64,000 nucleotides of DNA. It comes from Collinsella sp. MSK.8.10. Lineage in GTDB: Bacteria > Actinomycetota > Coriobacteriia > Coriobacteriales > Coriobacteriaceae. Below the pieces are notes generated by a model, which saw nothing but the letters and a program-made list of their open reading frames with translations, searched no databases and was not told where the DNA came from. Below, piece by piece: positions 17,016 through 30,123 of the stretch. The stretch's first letter is position 1. Every line of letters begins with the position of its first letter. The DNA is taken from NCBI RefSeq assembly GCF_019041915.1, contig NZ_JAHPYF010000007.1:62001-126000 (forward strand), given 5' to 3'. The translations under genes were made by a program, and so were the position numbers.

Positions 17016-17117
17016 TTGCTGTTTTCACCCGCGGCGGCAACGCCGCACCCCTGGCGCATTCGCGCCGTGTTTTAACTGATCTCCGTGCACAGACACGGAA
17101 ACCGAAAGGACTTAGAA

Positions 17118-17495
17118 ATGGCTAAGCTTACCACCGATGAGATCATCGATGCTCTTAAGGAAATGACCCTTCTCGAGGCTTCCGAGCTCGTCAAGGCTAT
17201 CGAGGACACCTTCGGCGTTTCCGCCGCTGCTCCTGCCGCTGTTGTCGCCGCTCCTGCTGCTGGCGCTGCTGAGGCCGAGGAGAAGACCGAGTTTGACGTC
17301 GTGCTCGAGGGCTTCGGCGACAACAAGATCCAGGTCATCAAGGCCGTCCGTGAGCTCACCAACCTTGGCCTGAAGGAGGCCAAGGAGGTCGTCGAGGGCG
17401 CTCCCAAGGCTGTTCTCGAGGGTGCCAAGAAGGAGGACGCCGAGGCTGCCAAGGAGAAGCTCGAGGCTGCTGGCGCTGCTGTCACCCTCAAGTAA
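17118..17495 (+). CDS. rplL: 50S ribosomal protein L7/L12
   Basis: The stalk protein that recruits translation GTPases; 125 aa, normal length. The N-terminal dimerisation region (1-35), the Ala/Pro/Val-rich hinge (about 36-58) and the C-terminal factor-binding domain ([20 protein letters not shown] onward, ending AAVTLK) are all clear. The start ATG at 17118 follows GAAAGGA; an in-frame ATG at 17085 has no binding site. It is co-transcribed with rplJ and followed by a strong terminator, unlike many bacteria in which transcription runs on into rpoB. Confidence 0.97.
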   Translation: MAKLTTDEIIDALKEMTLLEASELVKAIEDTFGVSAAAPAAVVAAPAAGAAEAEEKTEFDVVLEGFGDNKIQVIKAVRELTNLGLKEAKEVVEGAPKAVLEGAKKEDAEAAKEKLEAAGAAVTLK

Positions 17496-17522
17496 TCAGG
17501 CTTTCTCGCCAGATTTCTTTGC

Positions 17523-17557
17523 AGACGGGACTCGCTATGCGAGCCCCGTCTTTTTTG
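17523..17557 (+). terminator. Terminator of the rplJL operon
   Basis: A stem of 13 bp (17523-17535 with 17539-17551, one mismatch) with a 3-nt loop and six T. The rest of the 17496-17808 spacer holds only a candidate galU promoter. Confidence 0.9.
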
Positions 17558-17698
17558 TTTTGGCCTCTCATTCCCATTGCTCGGCACGCAGAACACCGTT
17601 GTCTTCGCCGTGTCAATCCCGTTACCGCTGGGGCGTAAAATTGCACCATTCGAGCAATAATTTGCGTTGACCTGCTGAAGAATTGCGTTTGCCTTACG

Positions 17699-17727
17699 GT
17701 GACGTATGTCTTCGGCGGTAAGATACT
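17699..17727 (+). promoter_or_regulatory. Candidate galU promoter
   Basis: GTGACG at 17699-17704, a 17-bp spacer, and GATACT at 17722-17727. Both elements are imperfect. Confidence 0.35.
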
Positions 17728-17808
17728 TCGGTATCGCAATTTGGTCTGCGGCCGCCGTGCCGCACGCACAGGGCGCATTCTGCGCCTGCGAAAGGATCCT
17801 TGAATAAC

Positions 17809-18717
17809 ATGAAGGCAATCATCCCCGCCGCCGGTCTTGGCACGCGTTTTCTGCCTGGCACTAAGTGCACGCCCAAAGAGATGCTGCCGGTGCTCGATAA
17901 GCCGGTCATTCAGTATGTCGTTGAGGAGGCACTCGACCCCGAGGAGGTCGACGACGCCATCATCGTTACCTCTCCCGGTAAGCCCGAGCTGCTGAGCTAC
18001 TTCCAGCCCGACCGTTCGCTCGAGAACCTGCTGCGCGAGCGCGGCAAGAACGCCTATGCCGATGCCGTTGCCCACGCTGGCGGTATGCCGGTCGACTTCC
18101 GTTATCAGTACGAGCCCAAGGGCCTCGGTCACGCCATTCGCTCTGCTGCCGACGCCGTGGCAGGGGAGAACTTCCTGGTTCTTCTGGGCGACTACGTTGT
18201 GCCTAACCGCGACATCTGCGACAAGATGCTCGCCGTTTCCAAGGAGCACGGTGGCGCTTCGGTTATCGCCGTCGCTGCTTGCTCGCCCGAGGAAGTCAGC
18301 CGCTACGGCGTTATCGCCGGCGATCGCGTGGGCTCTCTCGAGGGCTTCGAGAATGCCGCTGACGACGAGCCCGGTGCCGTTTGGCGCATCGGCGGCCTGG
18401 TTGAGAAGCCCGCTCCCGAGGCGGCTCCGTCCAACCTGTACATCGTCGGTCGCTACCTGCTGAGCCCGCTGGTCATGGACCTGCTCGCTGATCAGCAGGC
18501 CGGTAAGGGCGGCGAGATTCAGCTGACCGACGCCATGGCACGTTCGCTCGACCGCGAGGCTATGTACGCTGTCGTCATCGACCCGCTGTCGGGCTACGAT
18601 ACCGGTACCCCGTCTGGCTGGATGGCCACCAACGCCCTCATGGCCGCAAGCGATCCTCGCTTTGCCAGCGCCTTCTGGGACGCCATCGACGAGCGTGGCG
18701 GTTTGATGCGCAAGTAA
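17809..18717 (+). CDS. galU: UTP-glucose-1-phosphate uridylyltransferase
   Basis: Makes UDP-glucose from UTP and glucose-1-phosphate for envelope glycans and galactose metabolism. It is 302 aa, the usual length. The nucleotide-binding motif AAGLGTRFLPGTKCTPKEMLPV opens the protein; further landmarks are QYVVEEAL, YQYEPKGLGHA, LVEKPAPEAAPSN and the GYDTGTPSGW motif. I chose ATG 17809, twelve bases from AAAGGA; a TTG at 17800 is only three bases from it. The gene sits alone between rplL and rpoB with its own terminator, which splits a pair of operons that are adjacent in most bacteria. Confidence 0.93.
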   Translation: MKAIIPAAGLGTRFLPGTKCTPKEMLPVLDKPVIQYVVEEALDPEEVDDAIIVTSPGKPELLSYFQPDRSLENLLRERGKNAYADAVAHAGGMPVDFRYQYEPKGLGHAIRSAADAVAGENFLVLLGDYVVPNRDICDKMLAVSKEHGGASVIAVAACSPEEVSRYGVIAGDRVGSLEGFENAADDEPGAVWRIGGLVEKPAPEAAPSNLYIVGRYLLSPLVMDLLADQQAGKGGEIQLTDAMARSLDREAMYAVVIDPLSGYDTGTPSGWMATNALMAASDPRFASAFWDAIDERGGLMRK

Positions 18718-18737
18718 GCCTTCGGGCATCGACATTT

Positions 18738-18770
18738 ACGGGTGCGGACTTCGGTCTGCACCCGTTTTTT
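18738..18770 (+). terminator. Terminator of galU
   Basis: A 12-bp stem (18738-18749 with 18754-18765) closed by a stable C(UUCG)G tetraloop and followed by six T. Confidence 0.93.
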
Positions 18771-18793
18771 ATAAGAGCTGCGATTGCTGGCTC

Positions 18794-18820
18794 CCTGTTC
18801 ACATAAAATATATGAACAGG
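18794..18820. promoter_or_regulatory. Operator-like palindrome upstream of rpoB
   Basis: CCTGTTCA (18794-18801) and TGAACAGG (18813-18820) are perfect inverted half-sites with an AT-rich centre. The half-site order is the reverse of the Gram-positive LexA box. The function is unknown. Confidence 0.35.
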
Positions 18821-18903
18821 TGTTCGATACATACCTATCTACCTGCACCTTTTCTGTCGAAAAACTTTGCTACTCCAAAAACTCAATCGCGTCAAGGCTT
18901 TTC

Positions 18904-18931
18904 TTGCCCAACGGTCGGTACCTGATAAACT
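18904..18931 (+). promoter_or_regulatory. Candidate promoter of rpoBC
   Basis: -35 TTGCCC at 18904-18909, a 16-bp spacer, and -10 TAAACT at 18926-18931, about 75 bp upstream of the rpoB start. Confidence 0.5.
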
Positions 18932-19004
18932 ATTAGGTTGCGATAACTGGCGAAGCTATGCCTCGCCAACCCACCGAGCATTTCCGTGAAGGAGGAAAAA
19001 CCTG

Positions 19005-22000
19005 GTGACCTACGCATACACTGCCACTGAGCGCAAGCGCGTCAGCTTCGGGAAAATCCCGGAGGCCATGGAGCTCCCCAACCTTATCTCTGTTCAAAGG
19101 GAATCCTTTGAGCGTTTTAAGGACGAGGGTCTTCGTGAGGCGTTCAAGGAATCCAGCCCCATCCAGAGCCAGAACCATGTTCTCGAGGTTACCTTCGGCG
19201 AGCATCAGTTCGGCGACCCCGCGCACACCGTCGAGGAGTGCCGCGAGAAGGATATGACCTATCAGGCTCCGCTTCTGACCGACGTCCGTCTCACCAACAA
19301 GGAGACCGGCGAGATCAAGGAGCAGCTCGTCTTCATGGGCGACTTCCCCATGATGACCGATCAGGGCACCTTCATCATCAACGGTACCGAGCGTATCGTC
19401 GTCTCGCAGCTCGTCCGCTCCCCGGGCGTGTACTACAGCTCCGAGATGGATTCGGGCAAGCAGATCTACAAGGCCCAGATCATCCCGTCCCGCGGTGCCT
19501 GGCTTGAGTTTGAGGTCGACAAGCGCGACCAGCTCATGGTCTCCATCGACCGTAAGCGCAAGCAGAGCGCCACGATGTTCCTGCGCGCCCTTGGCATCGC
19601 CGTCACCAACGACGACATCATCGAGCTGCTCGGCAACTCCGATGTGATCAAGCGCACCCTGGAGCGCGACACCGCCCTCACTCGCGAGGACGCCCTCATC
19701 GAGATCTACCGTCGTCTGCGCCCGGGCGAGCCTCCCACCGTGGACGCTTCCCGCAGCCTGCTCGAGGGTCTGCTCTTTAACCCGCAGCGCTACGACCTGG
19801 CCCGCGTCGGTCGTTACAAGGTCAACAAGAAGCTCAACCTCACCACCGAGGAAGAGGTCACGGTGCTCACCGACGAGGATATCGTCGCGACGCTGCGCTA
19901 CCTCCTGTCCCTCGCTGCCGGCGAGCAGGGCTTCAAGGTCGATGACATCGACCACTTCGGCAACCGCCGCATTCGTACCGTCGGCGAGCTCGTCGCCAAC
20001 CAGTTCCGTATCGGCATGAGCCGTATGGAGCGCGTCGTCCGTGAGCGCATGAGCTCCCAGGACATCGACGAGATCACCCCGCAGTCGCTCATCAACATCC
20101 GCCCGATCGTGGCCTCCATCAAGGAGTTCTTCGGTTCCTCGCAGCTCTCGCAGTTCATGGACCAGGCGAACCCCCTGACGGGTCTGACCCACAAGCGCCG
20201 TCTGTCCGCACTCGGCCCTGGTGGTCTTGCCGGCCACAAGTCCGGCTCCAGCCGCCGCACCAACGTGCCGACGGCCGTCCGCGACGTTCACAACTCGCAC
20301 TACAGCCGCATGTGCCCGATCGAGACCCCCGAAGGCCCCAACATCGGCCTGATCGGCTCGCTCGCCCTCTACGCCCGCGTCAACGAGTACGGCTTCATCG
20401 AGGCCCCGTTCCGTCGCGTCGAGAACGGCGTTGCCACCGACCAGATCGACTGGATGACCGCTGACGAGGAAGAGAAGCACGTCATCGCGCCGGCCAACAC
20501 GCCGCTCGATCCCAAGACCAACGAGTTCATCACGACCGATGCCGAGGGCAAGATCGTCCGTCCCCACACCGTGATCGCCCGTACCCGCGACTTCGACGGC
20601 TCCTTCGGCGCACCCGCCGACGTGCCTGTCGAGGACGTCGACTACATGGACGTCTCGCCGCGTCAGATGCTCTCCGTCGCAGCCACGCTGATCCCGTTCC
20701 TTGAGCACGATGACGCCAAGCGTACGCTGATGGGCGCTAACATGCAGCGTCAGGCCGTGCCGCTGGTTCACCCCGCCGCTCCCTATGTCGGTACCGGCAT
20801 GGAGCGTCGCGCCGCTCTGGACTCCGGCGAGGTCACCCTGGCCAAGAACGCCGGCGAGGTCATCTTTGCCGACGCCGCCAAGATCATCGTCAAGCATGCC
20901 GGCGGCATGGACGAGTATCACCTGGCCAAGTACCAGCGCTCCAACCAGTCCACCTGCATCAACCACCGTCCGCTCGTGCGCGTCGGTGACACCGTTGAGC
21001 AGGGCGAGCCCCTGGCCGACGGTCCTTCGACCGATCACGGCGAGCTCGCACTGGGCCAGAACCTCACCGTGGCCTACATGCCGTGGGAAGGCTTTAACTA
21101 CGAGGACGGTATCGTCGTGTCCGAGCGCCTGGTGGCCGAGGACCTGCTGACGACCATCAACATCACCCGCCACGAGATCGACGCCCGCGACACCAAGCTC
21201 GGCCCCGAGGAGATCACCCGCGAGATCCCGAACCTCTCCGAGGACATGCTTGCCAACCTCGACGAGGACGGTATCATCCGCATCGGCGCCGAGGTCGGCC
21301 CTGGCGACATCCTGGTCGGCAAGGTCACGCCTAAGGGCGAGAGCGCTCTGACCGCCGAGGAGCGCCTGCTGCGCGCCATCTTCGGTGCCAAGGCTCACGA
21401 CGTTCGCGACACTTCCCTTAAGATGCCTCACGGCGCTTACGGCCGCGTTATCGACGTCGTCCGCTTTAGCCGCGAGAACGGCGACGACCTGGCCCCCGGC
21501 GTCAACGAGCAGGTGCGCGTCTACGTCGCCCAGCGTCGTAAGATCCAGCAGGGCGATAAGATCGCCGGCCGCCACGGCAACAAGGGTGTTATTTGTAACG
21601 TTCTGCCGGTCGAGGACATGCCCTACATGGCTGACGGTACCCCGATCGACGTTATCCTCAACCCGCTGGGCGTTCCTTCGCGTATGAACGTCGGCCAGCT
21701 GCTCGAGTGCCACCTTGGCTGGGCTGCTGCCTGCGGTTGGGATACCGAGCAGGCCGACTCCGACAAGTACGTCCCCGGTCCGTTCTTCACCGCGACGCCC
21801 GTCTTCGACGGCGCCAAGGAGGACGAGATCGCCGAGGTCATCCGTCGTGCCAACAAGAACATGCTCAACAAGGCCACCGCTGCCTTTGGCGATCACATGC
21901 GCCCCGAGTTCGTCACCCAGCTTGACGAGCGCGGCAAGACCCGTCTGTTCGACGGCCGCACCGGCGAGGAGTTCCGCGAGCCCATTACCGTGGGTACGTC

Positions 22001-22496
22001 CTACATCCTCAAGCTCGGCCACATGGTCGACGACAAGATCCACGCCCGTTCGACCGGCCCTTACAGCCTGGTTACCCAGCAGCCTCTGGGCGGCAAGGCT
22101 CAGTTCGGCGGCCAGCGTTTCGGCGAGATGGAAGTTTGGGCACTGTACGCTTACGGTGCTTCCAACGTCCTGCAGGAGATCCTGACCGTCAAGTCCGACG
22201 ATACCGTGGGCCGCGTCAAGACCTACGAGTCCATCGTCAAGGGCGAGAACGTCCCTGTCCCGGGTATCCCCGAGTCCTTCAAGGTTCTCGTCAAGGAGAT
22301 CCGCTCCCTCGCGCTGGACATCGAGCCCATGCACGATGCCGACGAGGACGCCTCCGCCCCTGTGACCGCCGAGGAGACCTCCGCTCTCGACGACCTGGCT
22401 GCGCTCGCCGGCGTTGACGCCGACGTCGAGGCCGAGGATGCCGAGACCGCCGAGGCACCCGAGGCTGTCGCCGCCACGACCACTGATAAGGAGTAG
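19005..22496 (+). CDS. rpoB: RNA polymerase beta subunit
   Basis: The second-largest subunit of RNA polymerase, 1163 aa. The rifampicin-pocket region is intact: [17 protein letters not shown] followed by [13 protein letters not shown], with the Asp, His and Ser that mutate in resistant strains all wild type. Other family blocks are present, including the [12 protein letters not shown] region that contributes active-site lysines. The C-terminal 50 residues after the usual end are an acidic, Ala-rich tail ([14 protein letters not shown] and onward). The GTG start at 19005 has GGAGG at about 9 nt. rpoC follows without a gap. Codon use is strongly biased to GAG, AAG, GTC and GCC, as expected for a very highly expressed gene. 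Confidence 0.98.
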   Translation: MTYAYTATERKRVSFGKIPEAMELPNLISVQRESFERFKDEGLREAFKESSPIQSQNHVLEVTFGEHQFGDPAHTVEECREKDMTYQAPLLTDVRLTNKETGEIKEQLVFMGDFPMMTDQGTFIINGTERIVVSQLVRSPGVYYSSEMDSGKQIYKAQIIPSRGAWLEFEVDKRDQLMVSIDRKRKQSATMFLRALGIAVTNDDIIELLGNSDVIKRTLERDTALTREDALIEIYRRLRPGEPPTVDASRSLLEGLLFNPQRYDLARVGRYKVNKKLNLTTEEEVTVLTDEDIVATLRYLLSLAAGEQGFKVDDIDHFGNRRIRTVGELVANQFRIGMSRMERVVRERMSSQDIDEITPQSLINIRPIVASIKEFFGSSQLSQFMDQANPLTGLTHKRRLSALGPGGLAGHKSGSSRRTNVPTAVRDVHNSHYSRMCPIETPEGPNIGLIGSLALYARVNEYGFIEAPFRRVENGVATDQIDWMTADEEEKHVIAPANTPLDPKTNEFITTDAEGKIVRPHTVIARTRDFDGSFGAPADVPVEDVDYMDVSPRQMLSVAATLIPFLEHDDAKRTLMGANMQRQAVPLVHPAAPYVGTGMERRAALDSGEVTLAKNAGEVIFADAAKIIVKHAGGMDEYHLAKYQRSNQSTCINHRPLVRVGDTVEQGEPLADGPSTDHGELALGQNLTVAYMPWEGFNYEDGIVVSERLVAEDLLTTINITRHEIDARDTKLGPEEITREIPNLSEDMLANLDEDGIIRIGAEVGPGDILVGKVTPKGESALTAEERLLRAIFGAKAHDVRDTSLKMPHGAYGRVIDVVRFSRENGDDLAPGVNEQVRVYVAQRRKIQQGDKIAGRHGNKGVICNVLPVEDMPYMADGTPIDVILNPLGVPSRMNVGQLLECHLGWAAACGWDTEQADSDKYVPGPFFTATPVFDGAKEDEIAEVIRRANKNMLNKATAAFGDHMRPEFVTQLDERGKTRLFDGRTGEEFREPITVGTSYILKLGHMVDDKIHARSTGPYSLVTQQPLGGKAQFGGQRFGEMEVWALYAYGASNVLQEILTVKSDDTVGRVKTYESIVKGENVPVPGIPESFKVLVKEIRSLALDIEPMHDADEDASAPVTAEETSALDDLAALAGVDADVEAEDAETAEAPEAVAATTTDKE

Positions 22497-22502
22497 TTGA
22501 CT

Positions 22503-26981
<4,479 letters not shown>

Positions 26982-26987
26982 TTAGTT

Positions 26988-27009
26988 CCGCCGTTCTAAC
27001 GAACGGCGG
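26988..27009 (+). terminator. Hairpin directly after rpoC
   Basis: A perfect 9-bp stem (26988-26996 with 27001-27009) and 4-nt loop, without a T-run. It probably protects the 3' end or pauses polymerase ahead of the stronger terminator at 27057. Confidence 0.5.
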
Positions 27010-27056
27010 CGACCTCCGTCGCTGCGCGGCCCCCAGAGCTACAATCTGTCATTCAA

Positions 27057-27097
27057 AAGGCAGGGCATGACCAAAAGGTCAATGCCCTGCCTTTTTC
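27057..27097 (+). terminator. Rho-independent terminator of rpoBC
   Basis: A stem of about 16 bp (27057-27072 with 27077-27093, one bulge) with an AAAA loop, then TTTTC. Confidence 0.92.
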
Positions 27098-27215
27098 ATG
27101 CCACCTTGTACGCTCTGGGGACCGCTCGCTTGCGTATGCTCAACCTGTTGCGTTCCGTTGATCCCTTGCCAATAAGGGACGGGTTTATGTTGGTCGGTTT
27201 TTTCCTGCTTGAATT

Positions 27216-27244
27216 TGAAACATTCCGTTCGGTCAAAGCGTATC
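27216..27244 (+). promoter_or_regulatory. Candidate ECF-type promoter of the sigma/anti-sigma pair
   Basis: TGAAAC at 27216-27221, a 17-bp spacer, and CGTATC at 27239-27244. An AAC-type -35 with a CGT-type -10 is the hallmark of ECF-sigma promoters, so the operon probably autoregulates. The rest of the 27098-27292 spacer shows nothing else. Confidence 0.55.
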
Positions 27245-27292
27245 TATGGTGAGGGCCTCAGCAAGAAACATCAGCATCACCGGGAGGTGATT

Positions 27293-27811
27293 ATGGAAGA
27301 ACAAGCTTTTAGACAGGCGGTTGAAGATCACAGGGATGTCGTGTTTCGAATCGCGTTGACGTACCTGCGTGATCGCGCCGACGCCGACGATGTCGCTCAA
27401 GACGTCTTTCTGAAGTTACTCAAAAACGATGCGCAATTTGAAAGCTGGGAACATCTTCGTCGATGGCTTATCCGGGTCACGATCAATGAATGCAAATCTC
27501 TCTTTCGAAAGCCATGGAGGCGTGTGGAGGATATTGAGAACCTGGCCGATTCGCTTTCGGCGGCGCAGGATGAGACCAAGGCGGTCCTGTCAGACGTTAT
27601 GCGACTTCCGGAGCGATTCCGTGTCCCCATCGTGCTCTATTACTATCTGGGCTTTTCGACCTCAGAGATTGCCGAGTTGTTGCATGTACCAGCCGCGACC
27701 GTTCGAACGCGTTTAGCTCGCGGCAGATCGAAACTCAAGTTCATCCTAGAGGAGGGCGACCGTGAAATCCAATCAAATCAAGCAGGCCTTCGAGTCCGTC
27801 CAAGCCGATAG
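27293..27811 (+). CDS. ECF-type RNA polymerase sigma factor
   Basis: A 172-aa extracytoplasmic-function sigma factor. Region 2 lies at residues about 15-80 (VVFRIALTYLRDRADADDVAQDVFLKLL, with the core-binding and -10 helices) and region 4 at about 105-160 (RLPERFRVPIVLYYYLGFSTSEIAELLHVPAATVRTRLARGRSKLK, a clear -35-binding helix-turn-helix). The start at 27293 has GGGAGG; the in-frame extension to 27209 lacks one. The 3' end overlaps the anti-sigma gene by 50 nt. GC content is lower than in the flanking rpoBC genes. An ECF-type promoter lies 50 bp upstream. Confidence 0.9.
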   Translation: MEEQAFRQAVEDHRDVVFRIALTYLRDRADADDVAQDVFLKLLKNDAQFESWEHLRRWLIRVTINECKSLFRKPWRRVEDIENLADSLSAAQDETKAVLSDVMRLPERFRVPIVLYYYLGFSTSEIAELLHVPAATVRTRLARGRSKLKFILEEGDREIQSNQAGLRVRPSR

Positions 27812-28838
27812 CGATCTTGCTGACCGTGTTCTTTATGCCGCTGCTGGTGAGCCGCTTCGCCGAAAGGGTCACGCGAAGCCTCTGTATGTTGCCGTGATCG
27901 GATGCCTTGCCGGAGTGCTGGCGACCGGAGGGGTCGCCTACGCCGTTGTCAATTCCGGCTATTTTGCCTCAGCCTGGGGAAACCACGGCAATGGGGATTC
28001 CATTACCTGGACCAACGGTGGCTCATCGGGGACTAAATACACCTACACCAGAGAGTTTGGTGATGGCATCGCGCCCCAAAGCCTGGAGGGTGCAGTCCAG
28101 AAGGTTAATCTGTCCGTCGAGGGTAACGGTTATACGCTCGATATCCATGAGATGGCTATCGATCAAAACGGCTGCGGCGCCGTGACGTTTACGTTGTCCA
28201 ATCCAAATGGAGTTAACTGCTACAAGCCGGCAGCAGAGATCGGCGAACTTGTTCTTTATGGTGAAGAAGAACAGGGCATCGGCACGCCCGATATGAAGTT
28301 CGGCGAGGAATGGGCTGACACACGCTGCACCATTGATAAGGACACATCAAGCGATACTGTCATTAATGGCACGATGTACTTTGCTTCTATGAATCGCGAG
28401 CGAGGTTTTCAACATGCGGTCACCTGGAATATCTCGTGGACCGAGGGCGAAGGCGAGGATGCGAAGCCGTTCGAGGCATCGACGCCCGAGTTTAGCGTTG
28501 GAGCGTACGTCGATACAAAGGAACTCCGCTCCGATGACTCGACTCTTGAGATTAGCCCGTTTTCCATCCAGACGCACATCGATGATCTGGGCTATGAAGC
28601 AGTTGATAATAAGCTGACCGTCAGCTACAAGGATGGATCGGAGCAGACTATCGAAGATGACGACGCAGGGGTGTTCAACTTATATTTTTCTTATGCGCGC
28701 AATAGCGGAGAGAACATCTGGGTGCCAACGAAGTTGATTGATGTCGACCAAGTGGTCTCAGTAACGCTTGAGGGCACGAGGTGCACGTCAACAGGAGAGA
28801 CCGAAACAGAAGTACCCTTTGCCATCGTCTATTCGTAA
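27762..28838 (+). CDS. Membrane-anchored anti-sigma factor (DUF4179-like)
   Basis: The predicted partner of the ECF sigma factor, 358 aa. The short cytoplasmic N terminus (1-38) would hold the sigma factor; one membrane helix lies at about 41-64 (LYVAVIGCLAGVLATGGVAYAVV). The remaining roughly 290 residues are extracytoplasmic, Gly/Ser/Thr- and acid-rich, and look like two beta-rich modules. This layout matches DUF4179-type anti-sigma proteins found next to ECF factors in Firmicutes and Coriobacteria. The GTG start at 27762 has GGAGGG upstream and overlaps the sigma gene, so translation is coupled. The signal sensed is unknown. Confidence 0.8.
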   Translation: MKSNQIKQAFESVQADSDLADRVLYAAAGEPLRRKGHAKPLYVAVIGCLAGVLATGGVAYAVVNSGYFASAWGNHGNGDSITWTNGGSSGTKYTYTREFGDGIAPQSLEGAVQKVNLSVEGNGYTLDIHEMAIDQNGCGAVTFTLSNPNGVNCYKPAAEIGELVLYGEEEQGIGTPDMKFGEEWADTRCTIDKDTSSDTVINGTMYFASMNRERGFQHAVTWNISWTEGEGEDAKPFEASTPEFSVGAYVDTKELRSDDSTLEISPFSIQTHIDDLGYEAVDNKLTVSYKDGSEQTIEDDDAGVFNLYFSYARNSGENIWVPTKLIDVDQVVSVTLEGTRCTSTGETETEVPFAIVYS

Positions 28839-28845
28839 GATTTGG

Positions 28846-28876
28846 GGCCGCTTCCTACTAGGGGAAGCGGCCTCTT
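28846..28876 (+). terminator. Terminator of the sigma/anti-sigma operon
   Basis: A 10-bp GC-rich stem (28846-28855 with 28863-28872) followed by TCTTTT, eight bases past the anti-sigma stop codon. Confidence 0.88.
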
Positions 28877-28961
28877 TTGCGGTAAATGGGCGGTTAAAGC
28901 GAGCGGTATTCGTCTGAATTTCGGAAGTATGCGGCAAAATCTTGATAGGCCGCCCGGGCCG

Positions 28962-28998
28962 GGAATCCGCCCCCCCCCCCCGCACAGGAGGGGATTCC
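28962..28998. repeat. Twelve-C homopolymer inside a hairpin, upstream of rpsL
   Basis: Twelve consecutive C (28970-28981) lie between GGAATCC (28962-28968) and GGATTCC (28992-28998), which pair; GGGG before the right arm can pair with part of the C tract. A short T-run follows. It could be a second terminator, a slippery length-variable tract or a place of sequencing error. Confidence 0.6.
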
Positions 28999-29057
28999 TT
29001 TTGTGTAGGCTTTGCGGAAATGTGTCTATTTTGGGATACGCCCGGCGGCGTGGTCTG

Positions 29058-29086
29058 TTGACGGCACAGCTAACGCCACGTATCCT
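29058..29086 (+). promoter_or_regulatory. Promoter of rpsL-rpsG-fusA-rpsJ
   Basis: -35 TTGACG at 29058-29063, a 17-bp spacer, and -10 TATCCT at 29081-29086. A GGATACGCCCG motif at 29034-29044, shared with the rplC and rplB upstream regions, lies just before it. Confidence 0.65.
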
Positions 29087-29179
29087 ATCGAACTGCGTGT
29101 TTCGTAGGGGGATGCTGACCCCTCGATTCAAGCCGTTGCACTTTACAGAAAGCTGGAATCATTCGAGAAGGAGTACGCT

Positions 29180-29557
29180 TTGCCTACTATTAACCAGCTG
29201 GTTCGCCAGGGCCGCCGTTCCGTGCCCAAGAAGTCCAAGAACGCTGCTCTGCAGCACAACTCCCAGAAGCGCGGCGTGTGCACCCGCGTCTTCACCACGA
29301 GCCCCAAGAAGCCGAACTCGGCTCTTCGTAAGGTTGCCCGTGTTCGCCTTGTCAACGGCATCGAAGTTACTGCTTACATCCCGGGTGAGGGCCACAACCT
29401 GCAGGAGCACTCCATCGTGCTCGTCCGCGGCGGTCGTGTCCGTGACCTCCCTGGTGTCCGTTATCACGTCATCCGTGGCGCCTACGACGCTGCTCCGGTC
29501 CAGAACCGTATGCAGGCCCGTTCCAAGTACGGTGCTAAGCGCCCCAAGGCCAAATAA
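29180..29557 (+). CDS. rpsL: 30S ribosomal protein S12
   Basis: S12 sits at the decoding centre and controls accuracy. It is 125 aa, normal. The streptomycin-interaction sites are wild type: [21 protein letters not shown] and the [11 protein letters not shown] loop. The start is a TTG at 29180, set by AAGGAG seven bases upstream and by the conserved [12 protein letters not shown] terminus. First gene of an operon with rpsG, fusA and rpsJ. Confidence 0.97.
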   Translation: MPTINQLVRQGRRSVPKKSKNAALQHNSQKRGVCTRVFTTSPKKPNSALRKVARVRLVNGIEVTAYIPGEGHNLQEHSIVLVRGGRVRDLPGVRYHVIRGAYDAAPVQNRMQARSKYGAKRPKAK

Positions 29558-29630
29558 GCCAGATAACGTTTTGATACTTTCGCCGTGTGCCGCCTAAGCG
29601 CCGCACGGTAGACACTTAAGGAGATTTCAC

Positions 29631-30104
29631 ATGCCGCGTCGTGCAGCAGCTAATCGTCGTGAGGTTCAGCCTGACGCCGTTTACAACAACCGCCTGGTGA
29701 CTCAGCTCATCAACAAGGTCCTTCTTGACGGCAAGAAGGCCACCGCTGAGCGCATCGTTTACACCGCTTTCGAGATCGTTGCCGAGAAGTCCGAGGGTGG
29801 CGACGCTCTCGCTACCTTCAAGAAGGCTATGGACAACGTCAAGCCCACGCTCGAGGTTAAGCCCAAGCGTGTCGGTGGCGCTACCTATCAGGTCCCGATG
29901 GAGGTCAACTCCCGTCGTTCCACCGCTCTGGGTATCCGCTGGATCGTCAACTTCTCCCGCGCTCGCAAGGAGAAGACCATGGCCGAGCGTCTCGCCAACG
30001 AGATCCTCGACGCTTCCAACGGCCTGGGCGCTTCCGTCAAGAAGCGTGAGGACGTCTTCAAGATGGCCGAGGCCAACCGCGCGTTCTCTCACTATCGTTG
30101 GTAA
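29631..30104 (+). CDS. rpsG: 30S ribosomal protein S7
   Basis: A primary binder of the 16S rRNA 3' domain that nucleates assembly of the small-subunit head. It is 157 aa, normal, from [12 protein letters not shown] to a C terminus ending AFSHYRW. The start at 29631 follows AAGGAG. The 73-bp spacer from rpsL and 19-bp spacer to fusA fit a single operon; S7 often represses this operon in other bacteria. Confidence 0.97.
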   Translation: MPRRAAANRREVQPDAVYNNRLVTQLINKVLLDGKKATAERIVYTAFEIVAEKSEGGDALATFKKAMDNVKPTLEVKPKRVGGATYQVPMEVNSRRSTALGIRWIVNFSRARKEKTMAERLANEILDASNGLGASVKKREDVFKMAEANRAFSHYRW

Positions 30105-30123
30105 GTTAAGGTAAGGAACTAAC

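Noticed and set aside
18794-18820. A LexA box upstream of rpoB
   Set aside because: The half-sites are in the reverse order (GTTC first, GAAC second) from the Gram-positive SOS box, and the spacing is larger.
20125-20230. Rifampicin-resistance changes in rpoB
   Set aside because: The Asp, His and Ser positions of the pocket are wild type; differences from E. coli are ordinary lineage variation.
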